From Lapidilactobacillus mulanensis (GTDB lineage Bacteria > Bacillota > Bacilli > Lactobacillales > Lactobacillaceae), in NCBI RefSeq assembly GCF_003946215.1, contig NZ_RHOW01000017.1, positions 1 to 55,362 of the forward strand: a stretch of 55,362 bases of DNA. The letters are read 5' to 3'. The translations under genes and the position numbers were made by a program. The notes beneath the pieces are model-generated. The model saw only the letters and a list, made by a program, of their open reading frames with translations, had not been told where the DNA came from and searched no databases. Of the stretch, positions 34,653 to 43,910 are shown in pieces. Positions within the stretch are counted from its first letter, which is position 1, and every line of letters starts with the position of its first letter.

Positions 34653-35231
34653 ATGCCCTTATATTATTATCTGATTTTAGGTGCCGTTTTGCTGATCGCG
34701 CTTGGTTTATTCGTGCTGTATGGCGTTCAGACGCGGAAATTGGCGAAAAAATTCCCGGTAACGGCGAAACATCCGCAAATGTCTAAGAAAGAAGTCTGGC
34801 AACTTAACGAGCGATTACAATTAACGCTGAATAAATTCGACGAACACATTTACAAAGATATGATGCAATTCGGGTTGGCCGCATTACTATTCGTTGCATC
34901 CGCGGGCGCCTTGATCGGTAACGTTCCCGCACTGACCAGCTATAATGAACTCGTTGTTTTGATCTGGCCGATCCTGGCAGCCATCAGTGCCATTTATTTC
35001 GTCATTGCTTATCGCCGGCGTCAAAAAAATATTTATTTTGCCACCAAGAAGCTGAGCGACGAACATCCCGATCAAGCCAAGGAAATCGGCATTGATCCCG
35101 AACAGGTCGGTAATCTCTGGAAGCGTCTTGAAAAACAACTTTCATTGATCAATGTCTGGCTACTGGCCTATTGTTTGATTATCGCCGTCTTAATTTTCAG
35201 CGCCATCATCAACAACTATATGGGTTATTGA
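34653..35231 (+). CDS. Membrane protein, unknown function
   Basis: A 192-residue protein with a first helix (YYLILGAVLLIALGLFVLYG), a charged cytoplasmic segment of about 60 residues (KHPQMSKKEVWQLNERLQ), two central helices (about 72-90 and 98-118), another charged loop (HPDQAKEIGIDPEQVGNLWK) and a last helix near the C-terminus. GGAGG lies 8 nt before the ATG at 34653; longer in-frame forms lack a site. It is a single-gene unit flanked by terminators. I do not recognise the family. Confidence 0.72.
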   Translation: MPLYYYLILGAVLLIALGLFVLYGVQTRKLAKKFPVTAKHPQMSKKEVWQLNERLQLTLNKFDEHIYKDMMQFGLAALLFVASAGALIGNVPALTSYNELVVLIWPILAAISAIYFVIAYRRRQKNIYFATKKLSDEHPDQAKEIGIDPEQVGNLWKRLEKQLSLINVWLLAYCLIIAVLIFSAIINNYMGY

Positions 35232-35237
35232 GCCACT

Positions 35238-35270
35238 AAAAAAGTCGTTGCAATATGCAACGACTTTTTT
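35238..35270. terminator. Bidirectional terminator
   Basis: AAAAAAGTCGTTGCA/TGCAACGACTTTTTT around ATA, between convergent genes. Confidence 0.92.
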
Positions 35271-35280
35271 ATTAACTCTC

Positions 35281-37074
35281 TTATGAATTGAGCAACGGTA
35301 ATTTTGGCTCCCCAAAATAATCGCCCTCTAAATAATTAATATACTTCTGCGCTAACAACCATTTCAATTGTTCTTTATCATTGACGCCGTCAATGATAAA
35401 ACGAATACGCCAAGTTTGCGCGACTCTGCCCCAGAATTGAATGTTCTTTTGTAAGTCAGGTAACTTCGTCGTCGAAATGATTTGGCATTTAACCCCATCA
35501 AGATAGCGTAAGCTGGCATTCACGCGCTCGAAGTGGCGACTACGATCAACCTGTCCAAGGACAATTTTAATCCCTTGTTGATGATAGAATTCCACGCGCG
35601 GAATCAATAAATTCATCGCCGGTAATTGATCCAACTCGAGATATAAACTGTCAGGACCATCCGGGCTGTGAAAATAAGCCGCTAATTTCGTCCCCACGTC
35701 TTCGTTGAGGAAATCGGCGATCGACAATGTAGTTACCAAGGTGCGCGTGTGACTATTGACTAGCGCATCTCGTGTGAGGTCGATCCGCGTCTCGATATTC
35801 AGATGACGTTGTTCAGGAACGACCCAGGTTTGCGACTTGCGATCAAATCGACGTAGCGTTAATTCATTGGCCGCGAGTTCTTGACCGGAATCACGTTTGA
35901 GGTCATAGATTCCGCGCACGAAATATGCGTAGGTCACGTGATTCGAATCATCTTGCAACTGTTGCGTTTTTTCATTGATCGTAATTGTATCTCGTCCATT
36001 TTTCTTACTGATGTATAACGAATCATCCGCACGCTTGTAGATGCCTTCAGGCGACTGATCGTCTGCGCGCATCCCGGTCATCCCCGCCGAAATCGTCACG
36101 TGAATCGCCTGTTGACCATAAGTGAAAGTCTGCGTCCGAATCTCTTGCCAGCAATGGATCATGACCTGCAGCGCTTCTTCGATCGACGTATCCGCGAAGA
36201 TCAACGTGAACTCTTCGCCACCGGTTCGATAAACTTCATAACGTTCGCCATATTGCGAAATAATTTCTCTGAGTGTTTGCGCCACATCGGTCAAAATTTG
36301 ATTACCAGCCAAATGGCCATACTGATCGTTGACCAACTTAAAATGATCGACATCGATCTGAGCAACGGTCAAAGGCAGCCGATTAACGTGTGCACTGCCG
36401 AAATAATTAATAATATCTTTCTGATAGGCCATGAAATTCTTAGTACTAGTCAATTCATCATAATTGGCCAAATGTGCCGTTTTCAAATTTTCGAAAAATT
36501 GACGTTGTTGCTCACCCGTCGACAGTTTCATTAAGAAGAACATGACAACGGCACCAACCACACTCAACTGCGTCGTATTCATATCCGCTGGATGCGCCGG
36601 CAAATTAAACCAGAAGTCCGCAGCTAGCGTTGTCGCAATAAGTAGTCGATATTTAAAGTGCGGACCAATAGCCACCCGGAACAAGCGGACCAGAATTAGA
36701 ACAACCACCAAAATCGCCATCGAGATCAAAAAGCGGATCTGCGAAAAATGACCGACGTAATAAACCATCCAAATCGCGACAAGCATCAAGCAACGCAATA
36801 AATATTCGCCGATATTGGTATCCTCATCCAGCAAGGCCAAGATGACGATAAACAACCCCACGTTATGATAGAAAACCGCACTAGTCCCACTAATATACCC
36901 GACCGCATTTAGAATCGTCGCACAAACCAAAGTCATCAAAATAATAAAAATTCGATAGGCGCTCCGATTTACTTTAGAACGCTCCGGATCTCGAAAGCCG
37001 CGACTCCACATTCTCATGTAGAAGCTAACATAACCAGAAATAAAGAATACCGCAACCAGTAATTGGCGATCCAT
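35281..37074 (-). CDS. Membrane GGDEF protein with degenerate EAL domain
   Basis: A 597-residue putative c-di-GMP signalling protein. Residues about 1-185 contain six or so transmembrane helices. The GGDEF domain (about 200-360) has the metal site IDVDHFKLVNDQYGHLAGN and an intact active site GGEEF near 285; no RxxD inhibitory site precedes it. The C-terminal part (about 385-590) has EAL-domain layout but lacks the catalytic residues: ELTLRRF replaces EALLRW, LYLELDQ replaces LEITE, and no DDFG is present. Diguanylate cyclase activity is plausible; phosphodiesterase activity is not. There is no good ribosome binding site at the ATG, so translation may be weak. Confidence 0.85.
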   Translation of the reverse strand: MDRQLLVAVFFISGYVSFYMRMWSRGFRDPERSKVNRSAYRIFIILMTLVCATILNAVGYISGTSAVFYHNVGLFIVILALLDEDTNIGEYLLRCLMLVAIWMVYYVGHFSQIRFLISMAILVVVLILVRLFRVAIGPHFKYRLLIATTLAADFWFNLPAHPADMNTTQLSVVGAVVMFFLMKLSTGEQQRQFFENLKTAHLANYDELTSTKNFMAYQKDIINYFGSAHVNRLPLTVAQIDVDHFKLVNDQYGHLAGNQILTDVAQTLREIISQYGERYEVYRTGGEEFTLIFADTSIEEALQVMIHCWQEIRTQTFTYGQQAIHVTISAGMTGMRADDQSPEGIYKRADDSLYISKKNGRDTITINEKTQQLQDDSNHVTYAYFVRGIYDLKRDSGQELAANELTLRRFDRKSQTWVVPEQRHLNIETRIDLTRDALVNSHTRTLVTTLSIADFLNEDVGTKLAAYFHSPDGPDSLYLELDQLPAMNLLIPRVEFYHQQGIKIVLGQVDRSRHFERVNASLRYLDGVKCQIISTTKLPDLQKNIQFWGRVAQTWRIRFIIDGVNDKEQLKWLLAQKYINYLEGDYFGEPKLPLLNS

Positions 37075-37282
37075 AATAAAATGGTGACAAATGTACTATT
37101 CCAGTTCAATATGCATCCCCCTTAATGCTGGTGAACAACGTGCTTGCTGTATGCAAATTAGCAACACGAAAAACGATTTTGATAATGATCGATCGGGTAA
37201 TCAGACATAATTTTTTAAATCACTGGTTTTATACTAACACAATCTTTTAGATAGATGTAGGTTACATCGAATTTGAGCAAGC

Positions 37283-37313
37283 AAAAAGGCCAGTTCACTG
37301 ATGAACTGACCTT
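37283..37313 (-). terminator. Terminator of the DUF2798 gene
   Basis: Minus-strand stem AAGGTCAGTTCA/TGAACTGGCCTT followed by a T-run, just after the stop. Confidence 0.85.
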
Positions 37314-37322
37314 CAAACTAAA

Positions 37323-37835
37323 TTAGTTGGCTTTTTCTGTCGACATTTTATCTGCAAGGCTTGCTTTTTTATCAGCAGCTCCTTGCATCTTACCTAAAAC
37401 ACCACGAGCAATCGGACCAACAATAATTAATTGTAGTGGCAAAGCAACGATCAAGTTAAAAATCCATTCATGACCATAGGTTGCTAATACATTACCGCTT
37501 AATTCATGAGACATGATCATTCCAAACAGTGACATGAATGTAACCATTCCGAGGACCATCATAACTGAAATCGTGATCCCGATCAGGAAAACGTTTTTCT
37601 TCATATATTCATTAATAATATACTTGAAGGCAAGTTTCTTCGCGATAGGACCGACAATAAGCAGATCCAAAATAATCGCAACCAGTAAACCACCCGGATA
37701 TTCCTTAACAGCAGTCAATAAAAATTCCCCGGTAAATCCTTGTGCCAATACGACATTATAACAAACCATTACGAACACCATCAATCCAGCCATGATGGCA
37801 GTAAAAACAACTTCTTCTTTCCAATTACGAGGCAT
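37323..37835 (-). CDS. DUF2798 membrane protein (tandem)
   Basis: A 170-residue membrane protein with two copies of the DUF2798 pattern: each has an F-x-x-x-M-x-x-x-M helix and then a second helix ending in IVGPIAKKL or IVGPIARGV. First copy about 8-70, second about 80-148. The C-terminal tail is charged (Lys-rich). No function is established for the family. CAGGAGAT lies upstream of the ATG, and a terminator follows. Confidence 0.87.
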   Translation of the reverse strand: MPRNWKEEVVFTAIMAGLMVFVMVCYNVVLAQGFTGEFLLTAVKEYPGGLLVAIILDLLIVGPIAKKLAFKYIINEYMKKNVFLIGITISVMMVLGMVTFMSLFGMIMSHELSGNVLATYGHEWIFNLIVALPLQLIIVGPIARGVLGKMQGAADKKASLADKMSTEKAN

Positions 37836-38041
37836 ATTTTATCTCCTGTTCCTATTTTTAATGCAATAGTAAGTAGTATACATAGATTGTGGAAGCCACG
37901 TAAGTTACGCTTTGATTACAATTAGGTTACGAAAACATTACAATCTAATTTTTATTTTTTTAGGTCTTTTACGATTAGTCTTAATGACGTCCTTAATTGA
38001 TGCTATTTTCCTCTGTTCGGCAAAGAATTGCGGACTTAATT

Positions 38042-38086
38042 ATAAAAGAGCTAAGAGCTGCTCAGATGGCGGCCTTTAGCTCTTTT
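38042..38086 (-). terminator. Terminator of the methyltransferase operon
   Basis: Minus-strand AAAAGAGCTAA (38086-38076) pairs with TTAGCTCTTTT (38054-38044), with an internal loop, followed by T-rich sequence. Confidence 0.75.
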
Positions 38087-38098
38087 AACTTTTTTAGC

Positions 38099-38827
38099 CT
38101 ATTGATTCGTCGCCGCGATGATCAACATCATCGGCCGCCGCATTTCATCCTTCATGCCTGGTTGGTCGATCATATTCCGAGGTGGCATTGGTTCTTGCAC
38201 GTGATCGATCGTAAAGCCATTATCGATCAGGCCCTCAATATACGTCGTGAGTGTGCGGTGATATTTCGTGACCGGCGTTCCTAAAAAGTTAGCCGTCCGC
38301 ACACCCTCGTCGAAATAATGGTCGACTGGGAAATATTTAATTTTCCCATCCGCATCATAAACCCAATCTTGACTACCTTCAGCGGTAAAAATCGGGTGCT
38401 CGACAGAAAATACAAACTTACCTTGTGGCTTCAGATAACCATGAACGGCCTGAGCCATCTCTGTAAACGAAGGCAAATAATGAAACGCTAATGAACTGAT
38501 GACGACGTCAAAACTATTTTCTGGGAATTCAACCTTCGCAATATCGGCCTGCTGATAGGTTACATTTTTTGCCGTCGTCTTCTCGCGGGCAACTTGCAAC
38601 ATTTTTTCAGAAAGATCGACACCCGTGACTGTTTTTGCACCGTGTTCTGCGGCGTAAATACAATGCCAGCCATAACCGCAACCGAGATCCAAAACGGTCT
38701 GTCCTTGAAAATCTGGCAATAATTTTTCAAGCGTCTGCCATTCGCCGGCACCTGCCAAACCGTTCTTACTGCGATTCATCTCACTATATTTCTTAAAAAA
38801 CTGCTCATTATCGTAAATATCTGTCAT
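38099..38827 (-). CDS. Class I SAM-dependent methyltransferase
   Basis: A 242-residue Rossmann-fold methyltransferase. Motif I is VLDLGCGYGWHC near residue 46, followed by GVDLSEKML (acidic loop), QQADIAKVEFPENSFDVVIS (motif II/III) and SSLAFHYLPSF. It resembles the Methyltransf_11/25 families; the substrate is unknown. GAGGTG lies upstream of the ATG at 38827. It is the last gene of a three-gene run, 10 nt after the histidine phosphatase gene. Confidence 0.88.
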   Translation of the reverse strand: MTDIYDNEQFFKKYSEMNRSKNGLAGAGEWQTLEKLLPDFQGQTVLDLGCGYGWHCIYAAEHGAKTVTGVDLSEKMLQVAREKTTAKNVTYQQADIAKVEFPENSFDVVISSLAFHYLPSFTEMAQAVHGYLKPQGKFVFSVEHPIFTAEGSQDWVYDADGKIKYFPVDHYFDEGVRTANFLGTPVTKYHRTLTTYIEGLIDNGFTIDHVQEPMPPRNMIDQPGMKDEMRRPMMLIIAATNQ

Positions 38828-38837
38828 TATTTTCACC

Positions 38838-39495
38838 TCAATAATTCGCGTTATCAATGTTTAATTGGTTATTCAAATAAATGACCGGTGCCTGAGAAAC
38901 CCGTTTTTGAGAACTGGCCACATTTACATCCGCTGTTTTCTCAAGCGTCGAAAACGCCATTGGCACTTCCACCGAGTCGATTTTTCCGGCTGTCATCGTG
39001 ATTCGAATCACCGCCGCAAATGGGATCCGCTTGAAAAAGGCTTGTCCGTGCTCCGGCCAAGCAGCTTCAACAACGCTGCTCATCGCGGTTCCGTGTGATC
39101 CGATCGCCACGTGCGCGTCTTCTGGCAGAGCAGTCATGAAATTCAGATAACGTTGCTGAACTTGTCGAATTGTTTCGCCTGCAGCAGCAGAAAAATCCAA
39201 ATTTTGCCATTGCTGATCACTGTACTGGGCAAAATCTGGTAGCCAGCCTGAGATCTTTCGTTCAACTAGCCGGTCATCGAGCTGAATTGGCATTTTAAGC
39301 CGGTTTGCCAGCGGTTCGATCGTTTCAATGGTTCGTTTGTAGTGGACTACTGTAAATGGCCGTATACGACTCCTTACGTAGCAATTCAACCATCCGTTGT
39401 GCTTGCGCGCGACCTACTGGGGTTAATGGTCGCTGCTGGTCATCATGCACAGAAGTATCCGGTTCACCATGGCGGATCAGATCAATAATCGTCAT
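38838..39495 (-). pseudogene. Histidine phosphatase family gene with a +1 frameshift
   Basis: Two overlapping frames together encode a phosphoglycerate-mutase-like histidine phosphatase of about 218 residues. The upstream part starts MTIIDLIRHGEPDT at 39495 (GGAGG 7 nt before it), contains the catalytic RHG, and runs to AIYSSPL. The downstream part continues as KRTIETIEPLANRL and carries the second catalytic His in IGSHGTAMSS. The break is near 39345, at CCACTACAAACG, where removing one base restores SSPL-KRT. Either a mutation or a sequencing error would explain it. It sits between the endonuclease-like gene and the methyltransferase gene. Confidence 0.82.
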
Positions 39496-39529
39496 TTTAA
39501 AGCCTCCTTGAGACTCAAGCACGTATTTT

Positions 39530-40609
39530 TTAAGGCTTCAATTTGAACGTCATCCGCACAGGATTGTGGTCAGAATCTTGGAAGCCGGCATCAACGACGT
39601 GGACAGAAGAAGCGGTCACGTTGGGCGACAAAATAAAACCATCCACCAAAGTGACAAACGAATTACCTTTTTGATAAGGTTTATCCAACGCGCGCACTGA
39701 TGGTACGGCAGCTTTCGCTAATCCCATTGTGGGCACATGGAAACCACTGGGTAAGTCAGTAAATGGGAACAAATGCGTCCAGGTCATCGTCTCGTCAGAA
39801 GTGTTAAAAATTTCTGGCGCGTTCTTCAACAATCGGTGATTATAATCGCCGGCGACAACAATATAATTGCCGCGCTTGTAGGATTGATTGATATACGTGA
39901 AGAGCTTTTTGAATTGCGCTTCCTGAATACTGTGATCTTTTGTAAAAGCAGATAAATGAATGTTGACGAGTTCTAATTGTTTCCCGTTATTAGTCGGCAA
40001 TTTAGTGACGGTAAAGGCGCGATCGAGATCGATAAACTTGTTAAAATTCGTTTCGATCGGTAATGAATAGCGACGCGCACCGGCGACTTTTTTATTCGTG
40101 AGCGTGATCAAACCAGATTTCGCCTTCCCGATCGGATCATTAAAAGGATAAAACAAATATGGCGAGTCATAATTCTGACCGTAAACCGCACTGTGATCGG
40201 TTTTAAAAGCATTCGAAATATCGGCAACTTGATCGACATGCTGCGAACGATCACCATCTTGATCGACTTCTTGGAAGAACATAAAGTCTGCTTTAGCTGC
40301 CTTAGTCGTCGTTATAACGCCGGCCGTCGATTTTTCAACGGCGGCTTTACTGTAAGCTCGCGAATATTTGCCGCCATCCATGAAGAACGAATAGCTTGGC
40401 GGATATGAACCATAACCCACATTCCAAGATTGGGCGTGATAAGTGTGATCGACTTGAACAACATCGTCTTGCGGATGCTTGACTGCCAACGCCCGATCAT
40501 CCGGTAAACGGTAATAAGAAATATAGGCGTACGCCAAATAACCGCCCGCGACCACGACGACTGCCCCAAGAACGCCACCGAAAATTTTCAAAAATAATTT
40601 ATGCTTCAC
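39530..40609 (-). CDS. Endonuclease/exonuclease/phosphatase family protein, membrane-anchored
   Basis: About 359 residues. An N-terminal transmembrane segment (LFLKIFGGVLGAVVVVAGGY) places the catalytic domain outside. The DNase I/sphingomyelinase fold is seen in SWNVGYGSY, FFQEVD (metal-binding Glu), VNIHLSAF, AGDYNH and the final SDHNPV. Related extracellular proteins act on nucleic acids or phospholipids; the substrate is unknown. GGGGG lies 9 nt before a GTG at 40609; a TTG at 40624 overlaps that site and is unlikely. First gene of the operon leading to 38099. Confidence 0.85.
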   Translation of the reverse strand: MKHKLFLKIFGGVLGAVVVVAGGYLAYAYISYYRLPDDRALAVKHPQDDVVQVDHTYHAQSWNVGYGSYPPSYSFFMDGGKYSRAYSKAAVEKSTAGVITTTKAAKADFMFFQEVDQDGDRSQHVDQVADISNAFKTDHSAVYGQNYDSPYLFYPFNDPIGKAKSGLITLTNKKVAGARRYSLPIETNFNKFIDLDRAFTVTKLPTNNGKQLELVNIHLSAFTKDHSIQEAQFKKLFTYINQSYKRGNYIVVAGDYNHRLLKNAPEIFNTSDETMTWTHLFPFTDLPSGFHVPTMGLAKAAVPSVRALDKPYQKGNSFVTLVDGFILSPNVTASSVHVVDAGFQDSDHNPVRMTFKLKP

Positions 40610-40703
40610 TTTAATTGCCCCCAAAATATTTAACTAACTTAATGTTATCACGATTGAAGTGGGCAAACAACGCGCGGATCAACGTCGAAAGTTTTCCGAT
40701 AAT

Positions 40704-40772
40704 AAAAAAGCATCTAGTCGTGTCGTCGTTCAAAAAAAGAACTTTTTGAAGTGACAATGCAACTAGACGCTT
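40704..40772 (-). terminator. Terminator of asnB
   Basis: Minus-strand AAGCGTCTAGT pairs with ACTAGATGCTT, then TTTTATT; extra pairing inside the loop (AAAAAGTTC/GAACGA-like). Confidence 0.75.
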
Positions 40773-40773
40773 A

Positions 40774-42660
40774 TTAGTATGTTAGTACTTTATTTTGCGA
40801 TGAAAATATTTCTGGATATTTCTGTTCAATATAAATTTGATGCCACTTCATAAAGGTCAGCACAGTCCAAATCTTGCGCGAATTATCCCGCTTACCAGCT
40901 TGATGATCGTGTAAAAGTTGACGAACATAATCTTTATGCAGATACTCATCCACTTGCGATTCATCGATGATTTTTTCAGCCCAGTCAGCTAATTCATCCA
41001 TCAGCCAAAAACGAATCGGTACTGGAAAGCCTAATTTCTTACGATACAACACATTATCAGGCGTGAAACTTTCTGCAGCCTTACGCAAAATGTATTTCGT
41101 CGTATGATGGGCAATTTTCAAATCAGCCGGAATTTCACTAGCCACCTTGAAGACTTCCTTATCGATAAACGGCGTCCGCAATTCTAGACTGGCGGCCATG
41201 GTCGTCCGATCTGCATTCAATAGTAAATCGCCGATCAACCATGTATTCATATCGATATCTTCCATCCGCGTAATCGGATCCAGGTTTTTATCCGCCTCGT
41301 ACAAAGCCTTGGTGATCAAAGTGTATGGTAATTCTGGATGATAATGCGTTAATAACCGCTTCTTCTCTGGCTCAAGGAAAATCTTGGCGTTACCAACAAA
41401 ACGTTGCTCCAGCGGCGTCGTGCCGCGCTCCAAAAAACTCTTGCCTTTCACGCCTTCTGGTAAAGCTTTCGCAAGATGATTCAACATCTGGTTGAGCGAA
41501 TGCGGAAATTTTTCAAACATCTTCAATGAATTCGGTTCGTTATAGATCGTATAGCCACCGAACAATTCGTCGGCACCCTCACCTGTTAACGCCACCTTAC
41601 AATATTTACGGGCGAGTTTCGCCAAGAAAAACTGTGGAACGGCTGCCGGATCCGCCAATGGATCATCCATGGCATAGACGAAATTAGGAAACTCATCGAT
41701 AAATTCCTGAGCCGTGATCACCTTGCTGATATTTTCCACGTCTAAACGTTCGGCCGTTTCTTTAGCCACATCGATTTCGCTATAACCTTCGCGTTCAAAG
41801 CCAACGGAGAACGTCTTAATATTAGGACTCAATTCGCGCGCCAAGGCCACAATGATCGAAGAATCAACGCCGCCGGAAAGAAACGAGCCAACGGTCACAT
41901 CTGCCCGCATATGTTTAGCAACACTATCACGCAAAACATTGGTCACTTTGTCGATCAATTTATTTTCATCTACATGCGTTTGTGGTGCGAAAATCGGTTG
42001 GTAATATCTTTTAACTTGGCAGGCTTGGCCGGGCTCCTTAATAAAATAATGACCGGCCGGAATTTTTTTGATCGACGGTGTAAATGTATCCGGATCCGGT
42101 GCGTATTGATAAGTTAAATACTGTTGCAACGTTTGATCATCGACACGCCGATCATCCAGCAGTTTGACGATCGCTTTTTTCTCCGACGCAAAATAAACAT
42201 TGCCATCTTTCTCCGCGTAATGAAGTGGCTTAATACCAAAATGATCGCGAGCACCATAAATCTGATGTGTTTCCGTATCCCAAATCACGAAAGCAAACAT
42301 TCCCCGCAAATATTGTGCGGTTCCCTGACCATATTTCTGATACATCGCCAGAATCACTTCGGTATCGCTATCCGTTTTGAATCGATAGCCTTCTTTTTTC
42401 AATTCATCGCGCAACTCGACATAATTATAAACCTCGCCGTTAAACACGATCCAATAGCGTTGATCGGCATATGACAACGGCTGCGCGCCATGAGCCAGAT
42501 CGATAATACTCAGTCGCCGAAAGCCAACGGTAATGTCGTCGTTATCGAAATAGCCCTCATCATCCGGTCCGCGATGCGAAATCACTTGGTTCATCATTTT
42601 AATATCAGACAAGTCGACCTGGGTCCCGTTCTGATGAATTGCCCCTACAAACCCACACAT
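40774..42660 (-). CDS. asnB: Asparagine synthetase B, glutamine-hydrolysing
   Basis: Makes Asn from Asp, Gln and ATP. 628 residues. The start at 42660 gives MCGFVGA, so Cys2 becomes the N-terminal nucleophile of the glutaminase domain (about 2-210; HRGPDDEGYF, FNGEVYNY, KTDSDTEVIL). The synthetase domain follows with SFLSGGVDSSI (PP-loop) and TGEGADELFGGY. The longer frame to 42786 would bury the Cys and is rejected. GGGGA lies about 7 nt upstream. Members of this group sometimes amidate cell-wall or peptide substrates, but a housekeeping role fits best here. Confidence 0.94.
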   Translation of the reverse strand: MCGFVGAIHQNGTQVDLSDIKMMNQVISHRGPDDEGYFDNDDITVGFRRLSIIDLAHGAQPLSYADQRYWIVFNGEVYNYVELRDELKKEGYRFKTDSDTEVILAMYQKYGQGTAQYLRGMFAFVIWDTETHQIYGARDHFGIKPLHYAEKDGNVYFASEKKAIVKLLDDRRVDDQTLQQYLTYQYAPDPDTFTPSIKKIPAGHYFIKEPGQACQVKRYYQPIFAPQTHVDENKLIDKVTNVLRDSVAKHMRADVTVGSFLSGGVDSSIIVALARELSPNIKTFSVGFEREGYSEIDVAKETAERLDVENISKVITAQEFIDEFPNFVYAMDDPLADPAAVPQFFLAKLARKYCKVALTGEGADELFGGYTIYNEPNSLKMFEKFPHSLNQMLNHLAKALPEGVKGKSFLERGTTPLEQRFVGNAKIFLEPEKKRLLTHYHPELPYTLITKALYEADKNLDPITRMEDIDMNTWLIGDLLLNADRTTMAASLELRTPFIDKEVFKVASEIPADLKIAHHTTKYILRKAAESFTPDNVLYRKKLGFPVPIRFWLMDELADWAEKIIDESQVDEYLHKDYVRQLLHDHQAGKRDNSRKIWTVLTFMKWHQIYIEQKYPEIFSSQNKVLTY

Positions 42661-43115
42661 ATTCATTCCCCTAACGAATATTTTGAAAAATACATTTAGT
42701 TCACGACTAAACTTATCACAATTAACTTTTGATCGATTTAAATCCTTGTTATTTCGAGTATTTTGATAATTCAACAACATTATCATAGCATATTTTTGCT
42801 CACAAACGAATTTTTCGAAGCTTTCTCATTTTTCTAGTTATAAACTCTCCGCGTATAATCATTCAGTGTCCTTTAGTGACACTATAACGACAAACTGTTA
42901 ATTCCACCCGCCTTTAACTTTAAAACGCCATGACCATGATTAAAAAATCCTGGGCATGGATAAAAATACATAAAAAAATAAAAAACAATCTTACTTTCGT
43001 CTAAAAAGCGCCTAATTTTTAGGTTAAATTAATTTACAACAGAACGTCGCTATTTGGCAAGTAATAATGTCTGAACTGAGGACTGGCAAGCGGCTGACAA
43101 AAAAGAGGTTATATT
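42661..43115. other. Divergent intergenic region upstream of asnB
   Basis: About 455 nt of AT-rich sequence between asnB and a small gene on the plus strand. A hairpin-like palindrome AGTGTC (42865-42870)/GACACT (42878-42883) could be an operator. No T-box signature, no GGGTGGNACCGCG box and no copy of families A-C was found. Promoters were not assigned. Confidence 0.4.
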
Positions 43116-43337
43116 ATGAATGAAGCTAACACCGAACAACAAATCGCCGAAAATATCAGTCAAGAACACGCGCTGGTTTTCCACGCCTATCGGATTGCGT
43201 TAACAAACTATCTCGAAGCCCTGCAAACTTACCGCCACTCACCAGAAACAACGACAAAAAAAGACGTCGACGACGCGCTCGACATCTTGCAGGAACTAAC
43301 TCATAAAATGAATGATGCTTTACAGATCATTGACTAG
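43116..43337 (+). CDS. Small conserved-looking helical protein
   Basis: A 73-residue acidic protein, predicted all-helical (NISQEHALVFHAYRIALTNY, then DVDDALDILQELTHKMNDAL), with no membrane segment. AAGAGG lies 7-8 nt before the ATG, the main sign that it is real. The amphipathic heptad spacing suggests a helical bundle or dimer. No family recognised. Confidence 0.65.
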   Translation: MNEANTEQQIAENISQEHALVFHAYRIALTNYLEALQTYRHSPETTTKKDVDDALDILQELTHKMNDALQIID

Positions 43338-43355
43338 CAAAGTGACCCGTTTTAC

Positions 43356-43859
43356 TTAGTTCACATCGTAATGCCGACCCAAAATATCCAAACTGCGCCG
43401 CTGACCATCCATGACCGCCACATCAGGCAAATGTCCCCAGACTTCGAAACCATTTTTCTGAAATAGTTTTTGACTAGGCAAATTATGGCTAAACACATAG
43501 GCAACGATGGTATCAATTCCTAATCGAGATAGCTGACCGCCGACAAAATCCAGCGTCTGCTGACCAATGCCTTGATGCTGAAAGTGATCATCGAGATACA
43601 GGCTGATCTCCACCGTTTTAAAATATGCGGGTCGTCCGTAAAAAGATTCTAGACCCACCCAACCGACGATTTGATCATCTTTTTCGATGACCCACAACGG
43701 CCGTTGATCAGGATTGAATTCACTGAACCAAGTTTGTCGCGATGCCACAGAAACAGGTTCCAAATCTGCGGTCACCATTCGACTGGGAATCGTTTGATTA
43801 TAGATTGCCACGATACGCGGCAATTGTTGCTCCTGAGCATATTCAAACTGAATTGCCAA
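43356..43859 (-). CDS. GNAT N-acetyltransferase (phosphinothricin-acetyltransferase-like)
   Basis: A 167-residue GNAT protein. The acetyl-CoA-binding motif is HFQHQGIGQQTLDFV near residue 93; EISLYLDDHF precedes it and SHNLPSQKLFQKNGFEVWG follows, typical of the Pat/YwnH group. The substrate is likely a small amine or amino-acid analogue. The gene follows the aldo/keto reductase gene by 51 nt on the same strand. Confidence 0.87.
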   Translation of the reverse strand: MAIQFEYAQEQQLPRIVAIYNQTIPSRMVTADLEPVSVASRQTWFSEFNPDQRPLWVIEKDDQIVGWVGLESFYGRPAYFKTVEISLYLDDHFQHQGIGQQTLDFVGGQLSRLGIDTIVAYVFSHNLPSQKLFQKNGFEVWGHLPDVAVMDGQRRSLDILGRHYDVN

Positions 43860-43910
43860 ATTAATGCCCTCACTTTTTCAATCTGTTGTAGCGTTATAGC
43901 GGTAGATTAA

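Noticed and set aside
37075-37322. c-di-GMP riboswitch upstream of the GGDEF gene
   Set aside because: No GEMM-type conserved blocks could be seen in this segment.
42661-43115. T-box or other riboswitch upstream of asnB
   Set aside because: Asparagine genes are often T-box controlled, but no antiterminator box, Stem I motifs or terminator were found here.
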